Source: Candidatus Porisulfidus sp. TsSOB (GTDB taxonomy: Bacteria > Pseudomonadota > Gammaproteobacteria > Poriferisulfidales > Poriferisulfidaceae). Taken from it: a stretch of DNA of 64,000 nt. Below, one piece after another: positions 1 through 8,690 of the stretch (the stretch's first letter is position 1; each line of letters begins with the position of its first letter). The notes under the pieces were generated by a model. That model did no database searches and was not told the DNA's origin. It worked only from the letters and a program-made list of their open reading frames with translations. The DNA lies in NCBI GenBank assembly GCA_002631715.1, contig MRSX01000002.1:278478-342477 (forward strand), in the 5' to 3' direction. A program made the position numbers and the translations under genes.

Positions 1-261
1 CGATTCATCGGCATTGCACACGAGATAACTTTCGTCGCAATCCGGCATGAACCCCCATTTCACCCCGGTCGGGAATCCCGCGCCGCCACGCCCGCGCAAC
101 CCCGAGCTCTTGATTTGTTCGATCAGGTCGCGCCGGGGCGGGCGCTTGGCAAGGATTTTTTTCCATACGCGGTAGCCGCCGACCGATTCATACGCCTTCA
201 GCGACCAGGGCTCCGGATGCTCGAGCGTGGCAAAGCACATCTGGTTGTGGTGCTGAATCAC
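1..261 (-). CDS. nuoF: NADH-quinone oxidoreductase subunit F (5' part only)
   Basis: This is the first 87 codons of NuoF, cut by the window edge. NuoF is the NADH- and FMN-binding subunit of the complex I peripheral arm and passes electrons to NuoE and NuoG. I translated it from a GTG at 261 that overlaps the nuoE stop as GTGA, which indicates translational coupling. The glycine-rich nucleotide motif [13 protein letters not shown] lies at about residues 58-70 and is followed by the family sequence VCNADES at the edge. The C-terminal iron-sulfur domain is outside the window. It is the last visible gene of the nuoABCDEF run. Confidence 0.93.
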   Translation of the reverse strand, partial: MIQHHNQMCFATLEHPEPWSLKAYESVGGYRVWKKILAKRPPRRDLIEQIKSSGLRGRGGAGFPTGVKWGFMPDCDESYLVCNADES

Positions 262-740
262 GACAGCGCCCCCAGAATCTTGTCGATCTTCTCCAAGGTC
301 AGATTCTCGTGGTAGACGTGGTCGACCTGCATCATCGGCGCGCCACAGCATCCCGCCAGGCACTCCTCCTCGCATTTCAGGTAGATCCGGCCATCCCGGG
401 TCGACTCGCCAGCGCGGATGCCCAGGCTTTTTTCGATATGGGCCAGAATCTCCTCGCCGCCGCGCAGCCAGCAGGAAATGTTGGTGCAAACCGCTACCGT
501 ATGACGCCCAACCGGCTGGTGCTTAAATCCAGTGTAGAACGATCCGACCTCGTACACCTGGACCGCCGGAAGGCCCAGGTAGTCGGCCACGGCATCCATG
601 CGGTCCGGGGTCAGGTGACCATACTCCTTCTGTACCTCTCGCAGAGCCCCCAGCACTGCGGAACGCCGATGTTCCGCGGGGAAGCGTTCCAGCCAGGTGT
701 CGATGCGGCCGCGCAGGTCCGAGTTCAGGATGTCGTTCAC
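258..740 (-). CDS. nuoE: NADH-quinone oxidoreductase subunit E, [2Fe-2S] protein
   Basis: NuoE is a 160-residue thioredoxin-like [2Fe-2S] subunit of the complex I NADH dehydrogenase module. The cluster ligands are visible as C85 and C90 (spacing CxxxxC) and C127 and C131 (CxxxC), the family pattern. Extra cysteines C123 and C132 lie next to the second pair. The start ATG overlaps the nuoD stop by 4 bases and the stop overlaps the nuoF GTG start, so nuoD-E-F are probably translationally coupled. Length is normal for the family. Confidence 0.95.
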   Translation of the reverse strand: MNDILNSDLRGRIDTWLERFPAEHRRSAVLGALREVQKEYGHLTPDRMDAVADYLGLPAVQVYEVGSFYTGFKHQPVGRHTVAVCTNISCWLRGGEEILAHIEKSLGIRAGESTRDGRIYLKCEEECLAGCCGAPMMQVDHVYHENLTLEKIDKILGALS

Positions 741-1990
741 CGGTCGACCTCGCCAAACACCAGGTCCAGGGTGCCGATCAGGGCGACCACGTCCGCCAGC
801 ATATGCCCGCGCGCCAATTCATCGAGCGCCGCCAGGTGAGGAAACCCCGGCGCGCGGATCTTCAGCCGGTATGGTTTGTTCGCCCCGTCCGAGACCAGGT
901 ACACGCCGAATTCGCCTTTCGGATGTTCGACCGCGGCATAGGTCTCTCCTTCCGGCAGGCAGAACCCTTCCGTAAACAGCTTGAAGTGGTGGATCATCGC
1001 CTCCATGTCGTGCTTCATCTCTTCTCGCGGCGGCGGCGCGATCTTGTGGTCGGCAACGATGACCGGCCCTGGATTCTTGCGCAGCCATTCCACGCACTGG
1101 CGGATGATCCGGTTCGACTGGCGCATCTCCTCGATCCGCACCAGGTAACGGTCGTAACAGTCGCCGTTGGTGCCGACCGGCACGTCGAACTGCATCGCGT
1201 CGTACACCGCATACGGCTGCCGACGGCGCAAGTCCCAGGGAATGCCGGAGCCGCGCAACATGGGGCCGGTGAATCCCAACTGCAGCGCGCGTTCGGGGCT
1301 GACCACGCCGATATCCACCGTGCGCTGCTTCCAGATGCGATTGTCGGTCAGCAGTGTTTCGTATTCGTCGACGCAACCGGGAAAGCGGCCGGTGAATGTT
1401 TCCAGGAAATCCAGCAGACTGCCCTCGCGGTCGCGGTTCCGCAAGCGCGCTTTTCGTTTCGAGCAGAAACGCGACGGCTGGTAGCGCGGCATCGACTCCG
1501 GCAGGTCGCGATACACACCGCCGGGCCGGTAATAGGTCGCGTGCATGCGTGCGCCGGTCGTTGCTTCGTAGCAGTCCATCAGGTCTTCCCGCTCGCGGAA
1601 GGCATACAGGAACACGGTCATGGCGCCGATATCAAGCGCGTGCGCGCCCAGCCAGAGCAGGTGATTGAGGATGCGGGTGACTTCGTCGAACATGACCCGG
1701 AGGTATTGCGCGCGCGGTGGGGGTTCAATCTCAAGCAACTGCTCGATCGCGCGCACGTAGGCGTGCTCGTTGCACATCATGGACACGTAATCCAGCCGGT
1801 CCATGTAGCCGATGCTGTGGTTGTAGGGTTTGCTTTCAGCCAGTTTCTCGGTGCCCCGATGCAGCAGGCCAATGTGCGGGTCGATGCGTTCCACGATTTC
1901 GCCGTCCAGCTCCAGCACCAGCCGCAGGACCCCGTGGGACGCCGGGTGTTGCGGCCCGAAATTCATGGTGTAGTTGTGAATCTCAGCCAT
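737..1990 (-). CDS. nuoD: NADH-quinone oxidoreductase subunit D
   Basis: NuoD is the 49-kDa-type subunit that helps form the quinone-binding pocket of complex I together with NuoB. The 417-residue product begins with the typical [15 protein letters not shown] segment (about residues 11-25) and has the [10 protein letters not shown] motif near residue 45. NuoC and NuoD are separate genes here, unlike the fused NuoCD of Escherichia coli. The start overlaps the end of nuoC by 8 bases. Confidence 0.96.
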   Translation of the reverse strand: MAEIHNYTMNFGPQHPASHGVLRLVLELDGEIVERIDPHIGLLHRGTEKLAESKPYNHSIGYMDRLDYVSMMCNEHAYVRAIEQLLEIEPPPRAQYLRVMFDEVTRILNHLLWLGAHALDIGAMTVFLYAFREREDLMDCYEATTGARMHATYYRPGGVYRDLPESMPRYQPSRFCSKRKARLRNRDREGSLLDFLETFTGRFPGCVDEYETLLTDNRIWKQRTVDIGVVSPERALQLGFTGPMLRGSGIPWDLRRRQPYAVYDAMQFDVPVGTNGDCYDRYLVRIEEMRQSNRIIRQCVEWLRKNPGPVIVADHKIAPPPREEMKHDMEAMIHHFKLFTEGFCLPEGETYAAVEHPKGEFGVYLVSDGANKPYRLKIRAPGFPHLAALDELARGHMLADVVALIGTLDLVFGEVDR

Positions 1991-2663
1991 GGTCTTGCCC
2001 TCGTCGGACTTTCGGCACGGTGACCCGTGGTTCGATGGTCACCGGTTGGTAGATAACCCGTCGAAGATCGGGGTCGTAGCGGACTTCCATGTGTCCGCTC
2101 AGGGGAAAATCCTTGCGCAGCGGGTGTCCGATGAAACCGTAATCGGTCAGGATGCGGCGCAAGTCCGGGTGACCCTCGAACACGATGCCGAACAGGTCGA
2201 AAGCTTCCCGCTCGTACCAGTCCGCGCATTGCCAGAGATCCCGTACCGACGGCAGTGTCGGCCACGTGCCGCTTGCGCAACTCGCCACGACTCGAATCCG
2301 CCGATTATGGGACAGTGAAAGCAGCTGGTAGGCGACGGCGAATCGCCCGTTCTGCGTCACCGGCGGGTGCGGATTCGCGAAAGAGTAGCGGGCAGAGGTA
2401 GCCGCCGCTGGCGCTCGCGAAAATCCGGCAGCGCTCGCCTCCTCGGTCTGCCATTCATCTTGCCCGTATTCAGCATAGTCGAGGCCCGCCAGATCGATGA
2501 GCTGCTCGAACCGGTATTCCGGGGCGTCGCGAAGGTGGCGCAAGATGTCGAATACATGCTCGGCCGAGGTCATCAGACACGGGCAATCCCGGTCAGCGCG
2601 AATTTCAGCCCGGTCGCCCAGCCAGTCCGCCTCCGCGGAAATCCAGGAATCTGAAGCGGCCAT
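1983..2663 (-). CDS. nuoC: NADH-quinone oxidoreductase subunit C
   Basis: NuoC is the 30-kDa-type peripheral-arm subunit of complex I, 226 residues. The diagnostic segment is [19 protein letters not shown] at about residues 148-166, followed by the [19 protein letters not shown] region (split here across the family motif). The N-terminal 30 residues and a stretch around residues 70-95 (alanine/serine rich) are variable in the family. The gene directly abuts nuoB (stop at 2664, start at 2663) and overlaps nuoD. Confidence 0.94.
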   Translation of the reverse strand: MAASDSWISAEADWLGDRAEIRADRDCPCLMTSAEHVFDILRHLRDAPEYRFEQLIDLAGLDYAEYGQDEWQTEEASAAGFSRAPAAATSARYSFANPHPPVTQNGRFAVAYQLLSLSHNRRIRVVASCASGTWPTLPSVRDLWQCADWYEREAFDLFGIVFEGHPDLRRILTDYGFIGHPLRKDFPLSGHMEVRYDPDLRRVIYQPVTIEPRVTVPKVRRGQDHG

Positions 2664-3164
2664 TCAGCGGGCCAGCGTATGGGTGCGGCGGATCTTGTTC
2701 TGCAACTGCAGGATCCCGTACAGCAATGCTTCTGCGGTCGGAGGGCAGCCCGGAACATAGATGTCGACCGGCACGATGCGGTCGCAACCGCGCACCACGG
2801 AGTAGGAATAGTGATAGTAGCCCCCGCCATTCGCGCACGACCCCATCGAGATGACCCATTTCGGATCCGGCATCTGGTCGTACACGCGGCGCAGGGCCGG
2901 GGCCATTTTGTTAACCAGAGTCCCCGCCACGATCATCACGTCCGACTGTCGCGGACTCGGCCGGAACAGCGCACCAAACCGGTCCAGGTCGTAACGCGAC
3001 GCGCCGGCGTGCATCATTTCCACCGCACAGCAGGCGAGCCCGAAGGTCATCGGCCAGAGCGAGCCCGAGCGGGCCCAGTTGATCAACAGGTCGGCGCTGG
3101 TCACCATGAAGCCGCGCTGCAACTGCTCCGCTTCTTGCGGTCGCAACTGTTCCATCAATCCCAT
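2664..3164 (-). CDS. nuoB: NADH-quinone oxidoreductase subunit B
   Basis: NuoB carries cluster N2, the terminal [4Fe-4S] centre that reduces quinone. With the chosen start the protein has 166 residues and the ligands are the tandem C45-C46, C110 and C140 (in VPGCPPT). I chose the ATG at 3164 because GAGGGG lies 7 bases upstream. An in-frame ATG at 3185 would add 7 residues and lies deeper inside nuoA. The chosen start overlaps the nuoA end by 10 bases. Confidence 0.94.
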   Translation of the reverse strand: MGLMEQLRPQEAEQLQRGFMVTSADLLINWARSGSLWPMTFGLACCAVEMMHAGASRYDLDRFGALFRPSPRQSDVMIVAGTLVNKMAPALRRVYDQMPDPKWVISMGSCANGGGYYHYSYSVVRGCDRIVPVDIYVPGCPPTAEALLYGILQLQNKIRRTHTLAR

Positions 3165-3511
3165 TCCAACGCCCCTCGCCGCCATTCGAACACGAAGCCC
3201 ACGGCCAGAATCAGCAAAAACACCGCCATCGAAATCAGCCCGTACACCCCGACCTCATCCAGCGCCACCGCCCACGGAAACAGGAACGCGACCTCCAGGT
3301 CGAACAATACAAACAGGATTACGACCAAGTAGTAGCGTACATCGAATTTCATGCGCGCATCGTCAAAGGCCTCGAATCCGCATTCGTAGGGGCGCAATTT
3401 GTCCGGGTCCGGGTCCCGCCTCGACATCAAATGTCCCAGCAGCAATACGGCCACACCGATGCCTGCGCCCACCAGGAGGAACAACAACACAGCCAGGTAT
3501 TCGTCAAGCAT
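3155..3511 (-). CDS. nuoA: NADH-quinone oxidoreductase subunit A
   Basis: NuoA is a small inner-membrane subunit of complex I with three transmembrane helices, 118 residues. The helices are at about 5-27, 58-80 and 87-109. The loop between the first two contains the conserved [20 protein letters not shown] region with its cysteine near residue 44. The sequence upstream of the ATG contains GGGAGAGAG, a good ribosome-binding site. It is the first gene of the visible nuo operon. Confidence 0.94.
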   Translation of the reverse strand: MLDEYLAVLLFLLVGAGIGVAVLLLGHLMSRRDPDPDKLRPYECGFEAFDDARMKFDVRYYLVVILFVLFDLEVAFLFPWAVALDEVGVYGLISMAVFLLILAVGFVFEWRRGALEWD

Positions 3512-3835
3512 TCAGACTCTCTCCCGGTTCAACTCGCGGGGTCCCGCGAAGCCGCGGAAATACTCTGCGATACAGGCTCAGCGGCATCGAATGGCGGAGG
3601 CCTCATCAGCGGTCCCTGCAAACAACGGCTTCCGCAAAACCCGAATTGAAATTATAGACCCCCGCCCCTGAATCGGAAACCGGCCGCCTTCCCGGAATCC
3701 GCCGGGGATCCCCCCCTCCCAAGGAACTTGGGCGCTCACAAATGTCAAACAAACGGGGGGACTCACGGTGGGTGACCGCGTGACCTGACCACGACATCGG
3801 CACCGGCGCCCACCGAGACCCAAGCGAGGTACAAC
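3512..3835 (+). other. Intergenic region without a convincing gene
   Basis: These 324 bases lie between nuoA (reading left) and two small ORFs (reading right). I see no gene with family similarity or a convincing ribosome-binding site. The stretch contains a candidate nuo promoter (-10 at 3651-3656) and a short perfect inverted repeat CCCAAG/CTTGGG at 3717-3731 with a 3-base loop and no T-run. Neither strand shows a terminator. Confidence 0.6.
3651..3679 (-). promoter_or_regulatory. Candidate nuo operon promoter
   Basis: On the minus strand a perfect TATAAT occupies 3656-3651. Seventeen bases upstream is TTTCCG, a weak -35 (3 of 6 matches). Transcription would start near 3644, giving a leader of about 130 bases before nuoA. 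The -10 is good, but the call rests on it alone. Confidence 0.45.
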
Positions 3836-3904
3836 ATGCTGGACGAGTCGAGGTTGGAAGCCGCCATCGAACGGGCTGCTTCAGTTCCCGTAGGGGAAGG
3901 CTGA
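3836..3904 (+). CDS. 22-residue ORF coupled to a small zinc-knuckle ORF
   Basis: The ORF has an ATG with GAGGT placed 5 bases upstream, a proper ribosome-binding site. It encodes 22 residues (MLDESRLEAAIERAASVPVG, then EG). Its TGA shares one base with the ATG of the next ORF (TGATG), the classic arrangement of a translationally coupled leader. I recognise no family. It could instead be the true N-terminus of the next protein if ribosomes slip by -1 at the overlap. Evidence for expression is only the ribosome-binding site and the overlap. Confidence 0.4.
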   Translation: MLDESRLEAAIERAASVPVGEG

Positions 3905-4068
3905 TGCCCCGGAAGGCCGAGCGGGCGCGGCGGCGCGCAATGAATATTTGCGTCGAGTGCCCGGAGCCCTCTTTCACGGCGCGATGCCCGAGGTGCAAGG
4001 CGCGCGAGCGGGCGCGCGAGAAACGGGCCCGGCGCGCGAAGCGCGCGCAGAAAGGCAAAAGGAAGTGA
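3904..4068 (+). CDS. Small basic protein with a CxxC/CxxC zinc knuckle
   Basis: This 54-residue ORF starts at the ATG of a TGATG overlap and ends 2 bases before the encoded CCA end of tRNA-Val on the other strand. It contains CVEC at residues 16-19 and CPRC at 28-31, a four-cysteine zinc-ribbon-like arrangement with an 8-residue spacer. Arg/Lys-rich arms lie on both sides (residues 2-11 and 32-54). The net charge is strongly positive, which would suit nucleic acid or ribosome binding. I know no named family for it. G+C at third positions is very high. The paired cysteines argue against a chance ORF, but no homology evidence is available here. Confidence 0.45.
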   Translation: MPRKAERARRRAMNICVECPEPSFTARCPRCKARERAREKRARRAKRAQKGKRK

Positions 4069-4070
4069 TC

Positions 4071-4147
<77 letters not shown>

Positions 4148-4206
4148 ACGGAGCCTCTGGCGGGCTGCCAATACTACCACGCCGCCGGGAATGCCTGCGG
4201 GCCGGT

Positions 4207-4752
4207 TCAGTCCGGCGCACCTTCAACCATTTCTAGCAGGCTGGCCAAATCGTCCGCGTGCTCTTCCTCCATCTTCAGGATGTCTTCCATGATCCGCCGG
4301 GTCGTTGGATCATTGTCCTTGAGCCAGCGAATGATCTCGGAATAGGTCTCGATTGCGATCCGTTCCGCGACCAGGTCTTCCCGAATCATGTCGGACAGGG
4401 ATTCGCCTTCGACATATTCCGCGTGGGCGCGAGTGGCCAGGCCTTTCGGGTCGAGGTTCGGCACCCCGCCGAGCTGGGTGATGCGTTGCGCGATCCAGTC
4501 CGCGTGCATCTGCTCCTCGTTGGCGTGCTCCAGAAATTCCGCCGCCACGGTCGGGGCGTTGATCCCGGTCGCCATGTAGTAGTGGTTCTTGTAGCGCAGG
4601 ATGCAGACGATCTCGGTCGCCAGCACCTCGTTCAGCACGGCGATGACCTGTTGCAGGTCGGCCTTGTACGCGCCCGTCACGGCGCCATCGGACATTTTCT
4701 CCCGGGCGCGGGTCCGGATGGTTTCCAGGTCTGTCTTGAATGGTTGTCCCAT
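4207..4752 (-). CDS. Bacterioferritin-like four-helix ferritin-family protein
   Basis: The 181-residue protein has the ferritin-like four-helix pattern: a helix with LNEVLATEIVCILRYKNHYY (about residues 40-59), then EFLEHANEEQMHADW (about 73-87), then DLVAERIAIETYSEII, and finally KMEEEHADDLASLLE. The repeated E and ExxH positions are the usual di-iron ligands. This subgroup is annotated as bacterioferritin or DPS-like and is thought to store or oxidise iron. A strong GGAGG lies upstream of the ATG at 4752. It is transcribed separately from nuo. I cannot tell from sequence whether it binds haem. Confidence 0.85.
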   Translation of the reverse strand: MGQPFKTDLETIRTRAREKMSDGAVTGAYKADLQQVIAVLNEVLATEIVCILRYKNHYYMATGINAPTVAAEFLEHANEEQMHADWIAQRITQLGGVPNLDPKGLATRAHAEYVEGESLSDMIREDLVAERIAIETYSEIIRWLKDNDPTTRRIMEDILKMEEEHADDLASLLEMVEGAPD

Positions 4753-4805
4753 TGCGGCCTCCTTGGTTTTCTGCGACGGCCAGCATTGCTGCCATTCTAC
4801 TCAAA

Positions 4806-5603
4806 TTAGTCCCCCCCTCCCCCAAAAAGTTCGGTCAATTCCGCAATGGTCTGGCTCAAGGCACCCAAGGCCATGTAATGGGGGGCGCAGCGCGGCGGCA
4901 GCTCTTTTCCTCCCGGTGCGCCAGGGCCGCGGACGTAGGAAGCGCCGCCCGACTCCCGAACCATCTGCAGAAACACCGGCATCCCCGCCAACTGTGCTAG
5001 ATCCGTCAGGATTTCCGGGCGCGCAAACAGGAATTGGCTGATCCGTGCCTCGACTCCCTGCCCGGCGAACCCCTGCTCCCGGCACCACTCCGCCGAAGTT
5101 TCAGGATCCTTCGCCAGCTGCGTGACTACCCCGATCGGAATCCGACAGGACCGCGACCATTCAAGTTTCCTGTTCCACGCACTAGCCAAGCGCTCTTCGC
5201 TGATTTTCGGGTGTCCTTCGGGATAGCCGGAGAACCATACTCGCTCAAGCCCGCTCTGTTCAAGCACCCCGGAGTCCACCATATCAAGGCTGTCTTTCAG
5301 CGAGCCGGCAGGCTCTGCGTCGCCGGCCAAGATCAATGCTTCCCGTGCCGCCCCCTCGTCGCGCAGGCGCTGAAGTGTTTCCGCCAACTGCCCGGGATTC
5401 CGGTAGCGCCGCACCGTCAGGTGCGGGACTGGCCAGTGGCCGAACTGCCGCACGCGCAAGCAGTCCTGCACGAAACTTTCCGTGGTCTGATCGCTCAGAT
5501 GCGCAACGAAGACGTCCCATGTTCCCGGCAATCGCGCAAGGCCCTCGCCCTCCCGGTGAAGGTCATCGCCGGTAACTTCCAGGCTGGGCGACAAATCGAG
5601 CAT
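4806..5603 (-). CDS. Methylenetetrahydrofolate reductase-like protein
   Basis: The 265-residue protein looks like the MetF TIM barrel. Family hallmarks visible are a strand with VPHLTVR near residue 80, LILAGD near residue 110, and GYPEGHPK near residue 145. These correspond to strands around the FAD and folate site. It is shorter than typical MetF (about 290-300 residues) and its N-terminus is divergent, so it may be one of the MetF-like paralogues used in one-carbon or demethylation metabolism rather than methionine synthesis. No partner gene lies next to it. The start at 5603 lacks a clear Shine-Dalgarno sequence. Confidence 0.65.
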   Translation of the reverse strand: MLDLSPSLEVTGDDLHREGEGLARLPGTWDVFVAHLSDQTTESFVQDCLRVRQFGHWPVPHLTVRRYRNPGQLAETLQRLRDEGAAREALILAGDAEPAGSLKDSLDMVDSGVLEQSGLERVWFSGYPEGHPKISEERLASAWNRKLEWSRSCRIPIGVVTQLAKDPETSAEWCREQGFAGQGVEARISQFLFARPEILTDLAQLAGMPVFLQMVRESGGASYVRGPGAPGGKELPPRCAPHYMALGALSQTIAELTELFGGGGD

Positions 5604-5669
5604 CGAAACCGAGCGTGTGTAATTCGTGGTCAGAGTAAAATTCCACCTCCCCTATACTTTACTTGGAAG

Positions 5670-6521
5670 ATGAGGCTCCAACTTCTTGCCACATGTCTCT
5701 CAGTTGCCGGGCTGTTGTCCATACATATCACGGCCGCAAACGCCATGGATGTCGTTCTTGAGGGCCCGTTAATCCAAGGCGGACTCGTTCGCGGGCAGGT
5801 CGAGCCTGGTCAAACGGTCACGCTGGATGGCGAGGCGGTGGCAACCACTGAAGATGGGCGCTTTGTCATCGGCTTCGGCCGGGAACACCCTCCGCAGGCC
5901 ATCCTGCGGATAAGTGGTTCCGCGTCCGTTTTCGAGCGGACCCTTGCCATCGAGGCGCGTGAATACCAGACCCAACACATCAAGGGCCTCCCCAAGAAAA
6001 TGGTGACACCGAATCCGGAAGACCTGGCGCGGATCAAGCGCGATCAGGCCGAAGTCAGGGCGGCCCGTTCCGTGCACAGCGCGCTTCGAGGGTTCCTGGA
6101 ATCCTTCCGCTGGCCAGCCGCCGGCATCATCACCGGTGTCTATGGAAGCCGCCGGGTTCTCAACGGCGAGCCGCGAAACCCGCACTACGGCATCGACATC
6201 GCCGCGCCTGCCGGCACTCCCGTGCTCGCGCCCGCCTCCGGGCAGATCACGCTCGCGCACCCGGACATGTATTACACTGGCGCAACTCTCATTCTGGATC
6301 ATGGTCTCGGCGTGTCTTCGACATTTCTGCACCTTCAGGACATTGGCGTGGCCGTCGGCCAAACCGTCGTAGCTGGTGAACAGATTGGCCGAGTCGGATC
6401 CAGCGGGCGCTCCACCGGCCCGCATCTGGACTGGCGAATAAATTGGTTTGGCGTTCGCGTCGACCCGGCTCTGCTGGTCGGGCCCATGCCTTCCCTCCCG
6501 GACGAAGGAGGCACCCAATGA
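5670..6521 (+). CDS. Secreted M23 (LytM) family peptidase
   Basis: The 283-residue protein has a signal peptide (residues 1-25, cleavage after ANA), an N-terminal beta domain, and a C-terminal LytM/M23 zinc endopeptidase domain (about 165-270) that would cut peptidoglycan cross-bridges in the periplasm. Zinc-site residues visible are H172 and D176 (HYGID) and H252 (PHLDW); D254 stands where many family members have a second histidine. H221 lies in the intervening HLQ motif. I chose the ATG at 5670 because the signal peptide starts there. A TATACT at 5653-5658 may be a -10 element. It is coupled to the next gene by an ATGA overlap. Confidence 0.9.
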   Translation: MRLQLLATCLSVAGLLSIHITAANAMDVVLEGPLIQGGLVRGQVEPGQTVTLDGEAVATTEDGRFVIGFGREHPPQAILRISGSASVFERTLAIEAREYQTQHIKGLPKKMVTPNPEDLARIKRDQAEVRAARSVHSALRGFLESFRWPAAGIITGVYGSRRVLNGEPRNPHYGIDIAAPAGTPVLAPASGQITLAHPDMYYTGATLILDHGLGVSSTFLHLQDIGVAVGQTVVAGEQIGRVGSSGRSTGPHLDWRINWFGVRVDPALLVGPMPSLPDEGGTQ

Positions 6522-7003
6522 AAGCGGGCTTGCTTGCGGTGCTCCTGGCTTTCGGAATTGCCGCGGCGCATGCGGCCAGCCCGGTCGACCGGGTTGTCGT
6601 GCGGAAGTCCGACGGACTCCTGCAACTGATGGTCGGGACACGAGTAGTTCGCCAGTTTCCCATTTACCTGGGCGGCAACCCAATTGGCCACAAGCAGCAC
6701 CAGGGAGACAGGCGGACCCCCGAGGGGCGCTACGTGCTGCACGAGCGAAAGCGGCAGAGTCGTTTCTACCGCGCCCTGCGCATCTCCTACCCCAACGAAA
6801 CCGACCGCGCGGCGGCGGAAGCGGCCGGACAGCCTCCCGGCGGCGACATCATGATCCACGGCATGCCCACTCTCGAGAAACGGAACCTGCTGATGTTCGA
6901 TGGACCAAACTGGACCGACGGCTGCATCGCGATCAGCAATCCCCACATGCGGGAGGTCTGGGACCTGGTGGAATTGGGCACGCCAATCGAAATCCTGCCA
7001 TAA
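6518..7003 (+). CDS. L,D-transpeptidase (YkuD family)
   Basis: The 161-residue protein has a signal peptide (residues 1-19) and a YkuD-type catalytic domain with H114 (IHGMP) and the nucleophile C136 (WTDGCIAIS). The family forms 3-3 peptidoglycan cross-links or attaches proteins to peptidoglycan. The start ATG overlaps the stop of the M23 peptidase gene and has GGAGG 7 bases upstream. The pair therefore forms a two-gene envelope-remodelling operon just upstream of dnaA. Confidence 0.92.
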   Translation: MKAGLLAVLLAFGIAAAHAASPVDRVVVRKSDGLLQLMVGTRVVRQFPIYLGGNPIGHKQHQGDRRTPEGRYVLHERKRQSRFYRALRISYPNETDRAAAEAAGQPPGGDIMIHGMPTLEKRNLLMFDGPNWTDGCIAISNPHMREVWDLVELGTPIEILP

Positions 7004-7146
7004 TCAAAGAGTTATCTGTTTTCTAAATCTTTATTATATAAATCAATAAGATGCGGCTAGGGTTTTTGCCGGTGAATTTTAATCTCGCTGAAATATCCAA
7101 TACTTCTGAAGCCGTCTTTTTCGGTTCGGTATAGTCTCGTATCCCC

Positions 7147-7172
7147 CTGGCTTCTTTCGGACCTGAAGCCAG
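7147..7172 (+). repeat. Perfect 8-bp inverted repeat in the dnaA leader
   Basis: CTGGCTTC (7147-7154) and GAAGCCAG (7165-7172) form a perfect 8-bp stem with a 10-base loop, ending 19 bases before the dnaA Shine-Dalgarno sequence (GAGGGG, 7192-7197). There is no T-run after it, so it is not an obvious terminator. It could be an operator for a dimeric regulator or an mRNA hairpin. A possible dnaA -10 (TATAGT, 7130-7135) lies just upstream, which places the repeat in the transcribed leader. Confidence 0.6.
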
Positions 7173-7202
7173 AATTATGACAACAACTATTGAGGGGATA
7201 TT

Positions 7203-8546
7203 GTGTCCGCAATCTGGCAAGGCTGCCTTCGGTACCTGGAAGCAGAACTGACTGAGCAGGACATTAATACCTTCGTTCGCCCGCTACACGCCGAAGAATC
7301 TCCGACCTCTCTCCTGCTCCTGGCGCCCAACATGGTGCTGCTCCAGCAGGTTCGCAACCGCTTCATGGACCGGATCGAGAATTACGTCCGGGCGTTCGCC
7401 CGTGAAGACCTGAGCATCGATCTTCGCGTCGGTACCCAGCCTCTCACGTCCGAGGGTTCGCTTTCCTCCCCCCCGCAGACCGAGACGCGTGCGCCCGATT
7501 TCGGTATTGACCTCAACTATTCAGACCGCCTGCTGCCGAAGTTCACCTTCGATAAATTCGTCCGCGGCCACTCCAACGAGTTAGCGTACGCGACGGCCGA
7601 GCTGGTCTCCCTACAGGCCGGGAACGACGACTACAACCCCTACCTGATCTATGGCGGAGTTGGCCTCGGAAAGACTCACCTGATGCAGGCGATCGGGCAT
7701 GCGATCCTGCAGAACCAGCCGAACACCAGCGTGGTCTACTTGCACTGCGAGCAGTTCGTGCAAAGCCTGATCAGCGCGCTCCAGCACAACCGGATCGACT
7801 CCTTCAAGGCGTATTACCGTTCCGTCGATGTGCTCCTGATCGATGACATCCAGTTTTTGGCCGGCAAGGAGCGCTCCCAAGACGAGTTCTTCCACACTTT
7901 CAATGCGCTGACCGGCCGGCAACGCCAGATCGTCGTCACCTGTGACCGCTACCCCAAGGAAATTGAGGGGATGGAAGACCGGCTGAAGTCGCGCCTCGGC
8001 GGCGGCATGTACTGCGCAATCGATCCGCCCAGCACGGAAACCCGCGCGGCAATCCTTCTCAGCAAGGCGGAGCAACGCGGCATCGACCTTCCTAATAAAG
8101 TCGCCTGGTTTATTGCGGAGAAGACTGTCGGCAGTGTTCGCGAACTGGAAAGCGCGCTATCCCGCGTCATCATGCAGGCCAATGTCGGAGGGCAGGAAAT
8201 CGACGTGGACTTCGCCCGCCACTGCCTGCGCGACATCGTCCCCGTGCGAGACCGCCTCCTCAACGCGGATCAGATCAAGTCTGCCGTGGCCACCTACTAC
8301 GACGTAACAAAAGAGGACCTCAACTCCCAGCGCCGCCCTCAAGCGATCGCCCTGCCCCGGCAGATGGCCATGAAACTGCTGCATGAACTGACGCAGATGA
8401 GTCTGGCCAGCATCGGCGAATCCTTCGGGGGCCGAGATCACTCCACCGTCCTGTACGCCTGCCAGAAGATCCAAAAACGGCTGGACGAGAACGATGAGCA
8501 GACCCAGGCTGACTATCGAAATCTCAAACGAAAGCTGCTCAGCTGA
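7203..8546 (+). CDS. dnaA: Chromosomal replication initiator DnaA
   Basis: DnaA is the ATP-dependent initiator that unwinds oriC. The 447-residue protein has domain I (about 1-85), a short linker, the AAA+ domain with Walker A GGVGLGKT at 151-158 and Walker B LLIDDIQF near 220, and the C-terminal DNA-binding domain with the GGRDHSTV signature near residue 418. The start is GTG at 7203 with GAGGGG 5 bases upstream. It leads the dnaA-dnaN-recF-gyrB block. Upstream is a cell-wall enzyme pair, not the rpmH-rnpA genes often found there. Confidence 0.97.
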   Translation: MSAIWQGCLRYLEAELTEQDINTFVRPLHAEESPTSLLLLAPNMVLLQQVRNRFMDRIENYVRAFAREDLSIDLRVGTQPLTSEGSLSSPPQTETRAPDFGIDLNYSDRLLPKFTFDKFVRGHSNELAYATAELVSLQAGNDDYNPYLIYGGVGLGKTHLMQAIGHAILQNQPNTSVVYLHCEQFVQSLISALQHNRIDSFKAYYRSVDVLLIDDIQFLAGKERSQDEFFHTFNALTGRQRQIVVTCDRYPKEIEGMEDRLKSRLGGGMYCAIDPPSTETRAAILLSKAEQRGIDLPNKVAWFIAEKTVGSVRELESALSRVIMQANVGGQEIDVDFARHCLRDIVPVRDRLLNADQIKSAVATYYDVTKEDLNSQRRPQAIALPRQMAMKLLHELTQMSLASIGESFGGRDHSTVLYACQKIQKRLDENDEQTQADYRNLKRKLLS

Positions 8547-8564
8547 ACAGGGCTAGAATAGGTT

Positions 8565-8573
8565 TGTGGATGA
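8565..8573 (-). promoter_or_regulatory. DnaA-box-like site
   Basis: On the minus strand the site reads TCATCCACA, one mismatch from the consensus TTATCCACA. It is the best DnaA box I found in either gap flanking dnaA. Confidence 0.5.
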
Positions 8574-8662
8574 CCTGCGAACAAACCACGGACAATTGTG
8601 AATCGTTAGTTTAAGCTCCAACTTTAACCCAAGCCTAAGTATTGTTCTCCACGCATCATGAA

Positions 8663-8690
8663 TTGCATAATTGGTTGATTCATCTATAAT
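8663..8690 (+). promoter_or_regulatory. Candidate dnaN promoter
   Basis: TTGCAT (8663-8668) and a perfect TATAAT (8685-8690) are 16 bases apart and lie 52 bases before the dnaN start. The -35 matches only three positions. Confidence 0.45.

Noticed and set aside
803-2023. Long plus-strand ORF opposite nuoD, and similar long antisense ORFs opposite gpmI, uvr/ubi and RND genes
   Set aside because: They mirror strongly coding high-GC genes in other frames, have no family motifs and lack ribosome-binding sites.
7023-7220. 65-residue minus-strand ORF between the L,D-transpeptidase gene and dnaA
   Set aside because: It has AT-rich, low-complexity ends, overlaps the dnaA start and leader signals, and shows no motif or ribosome-binding site.
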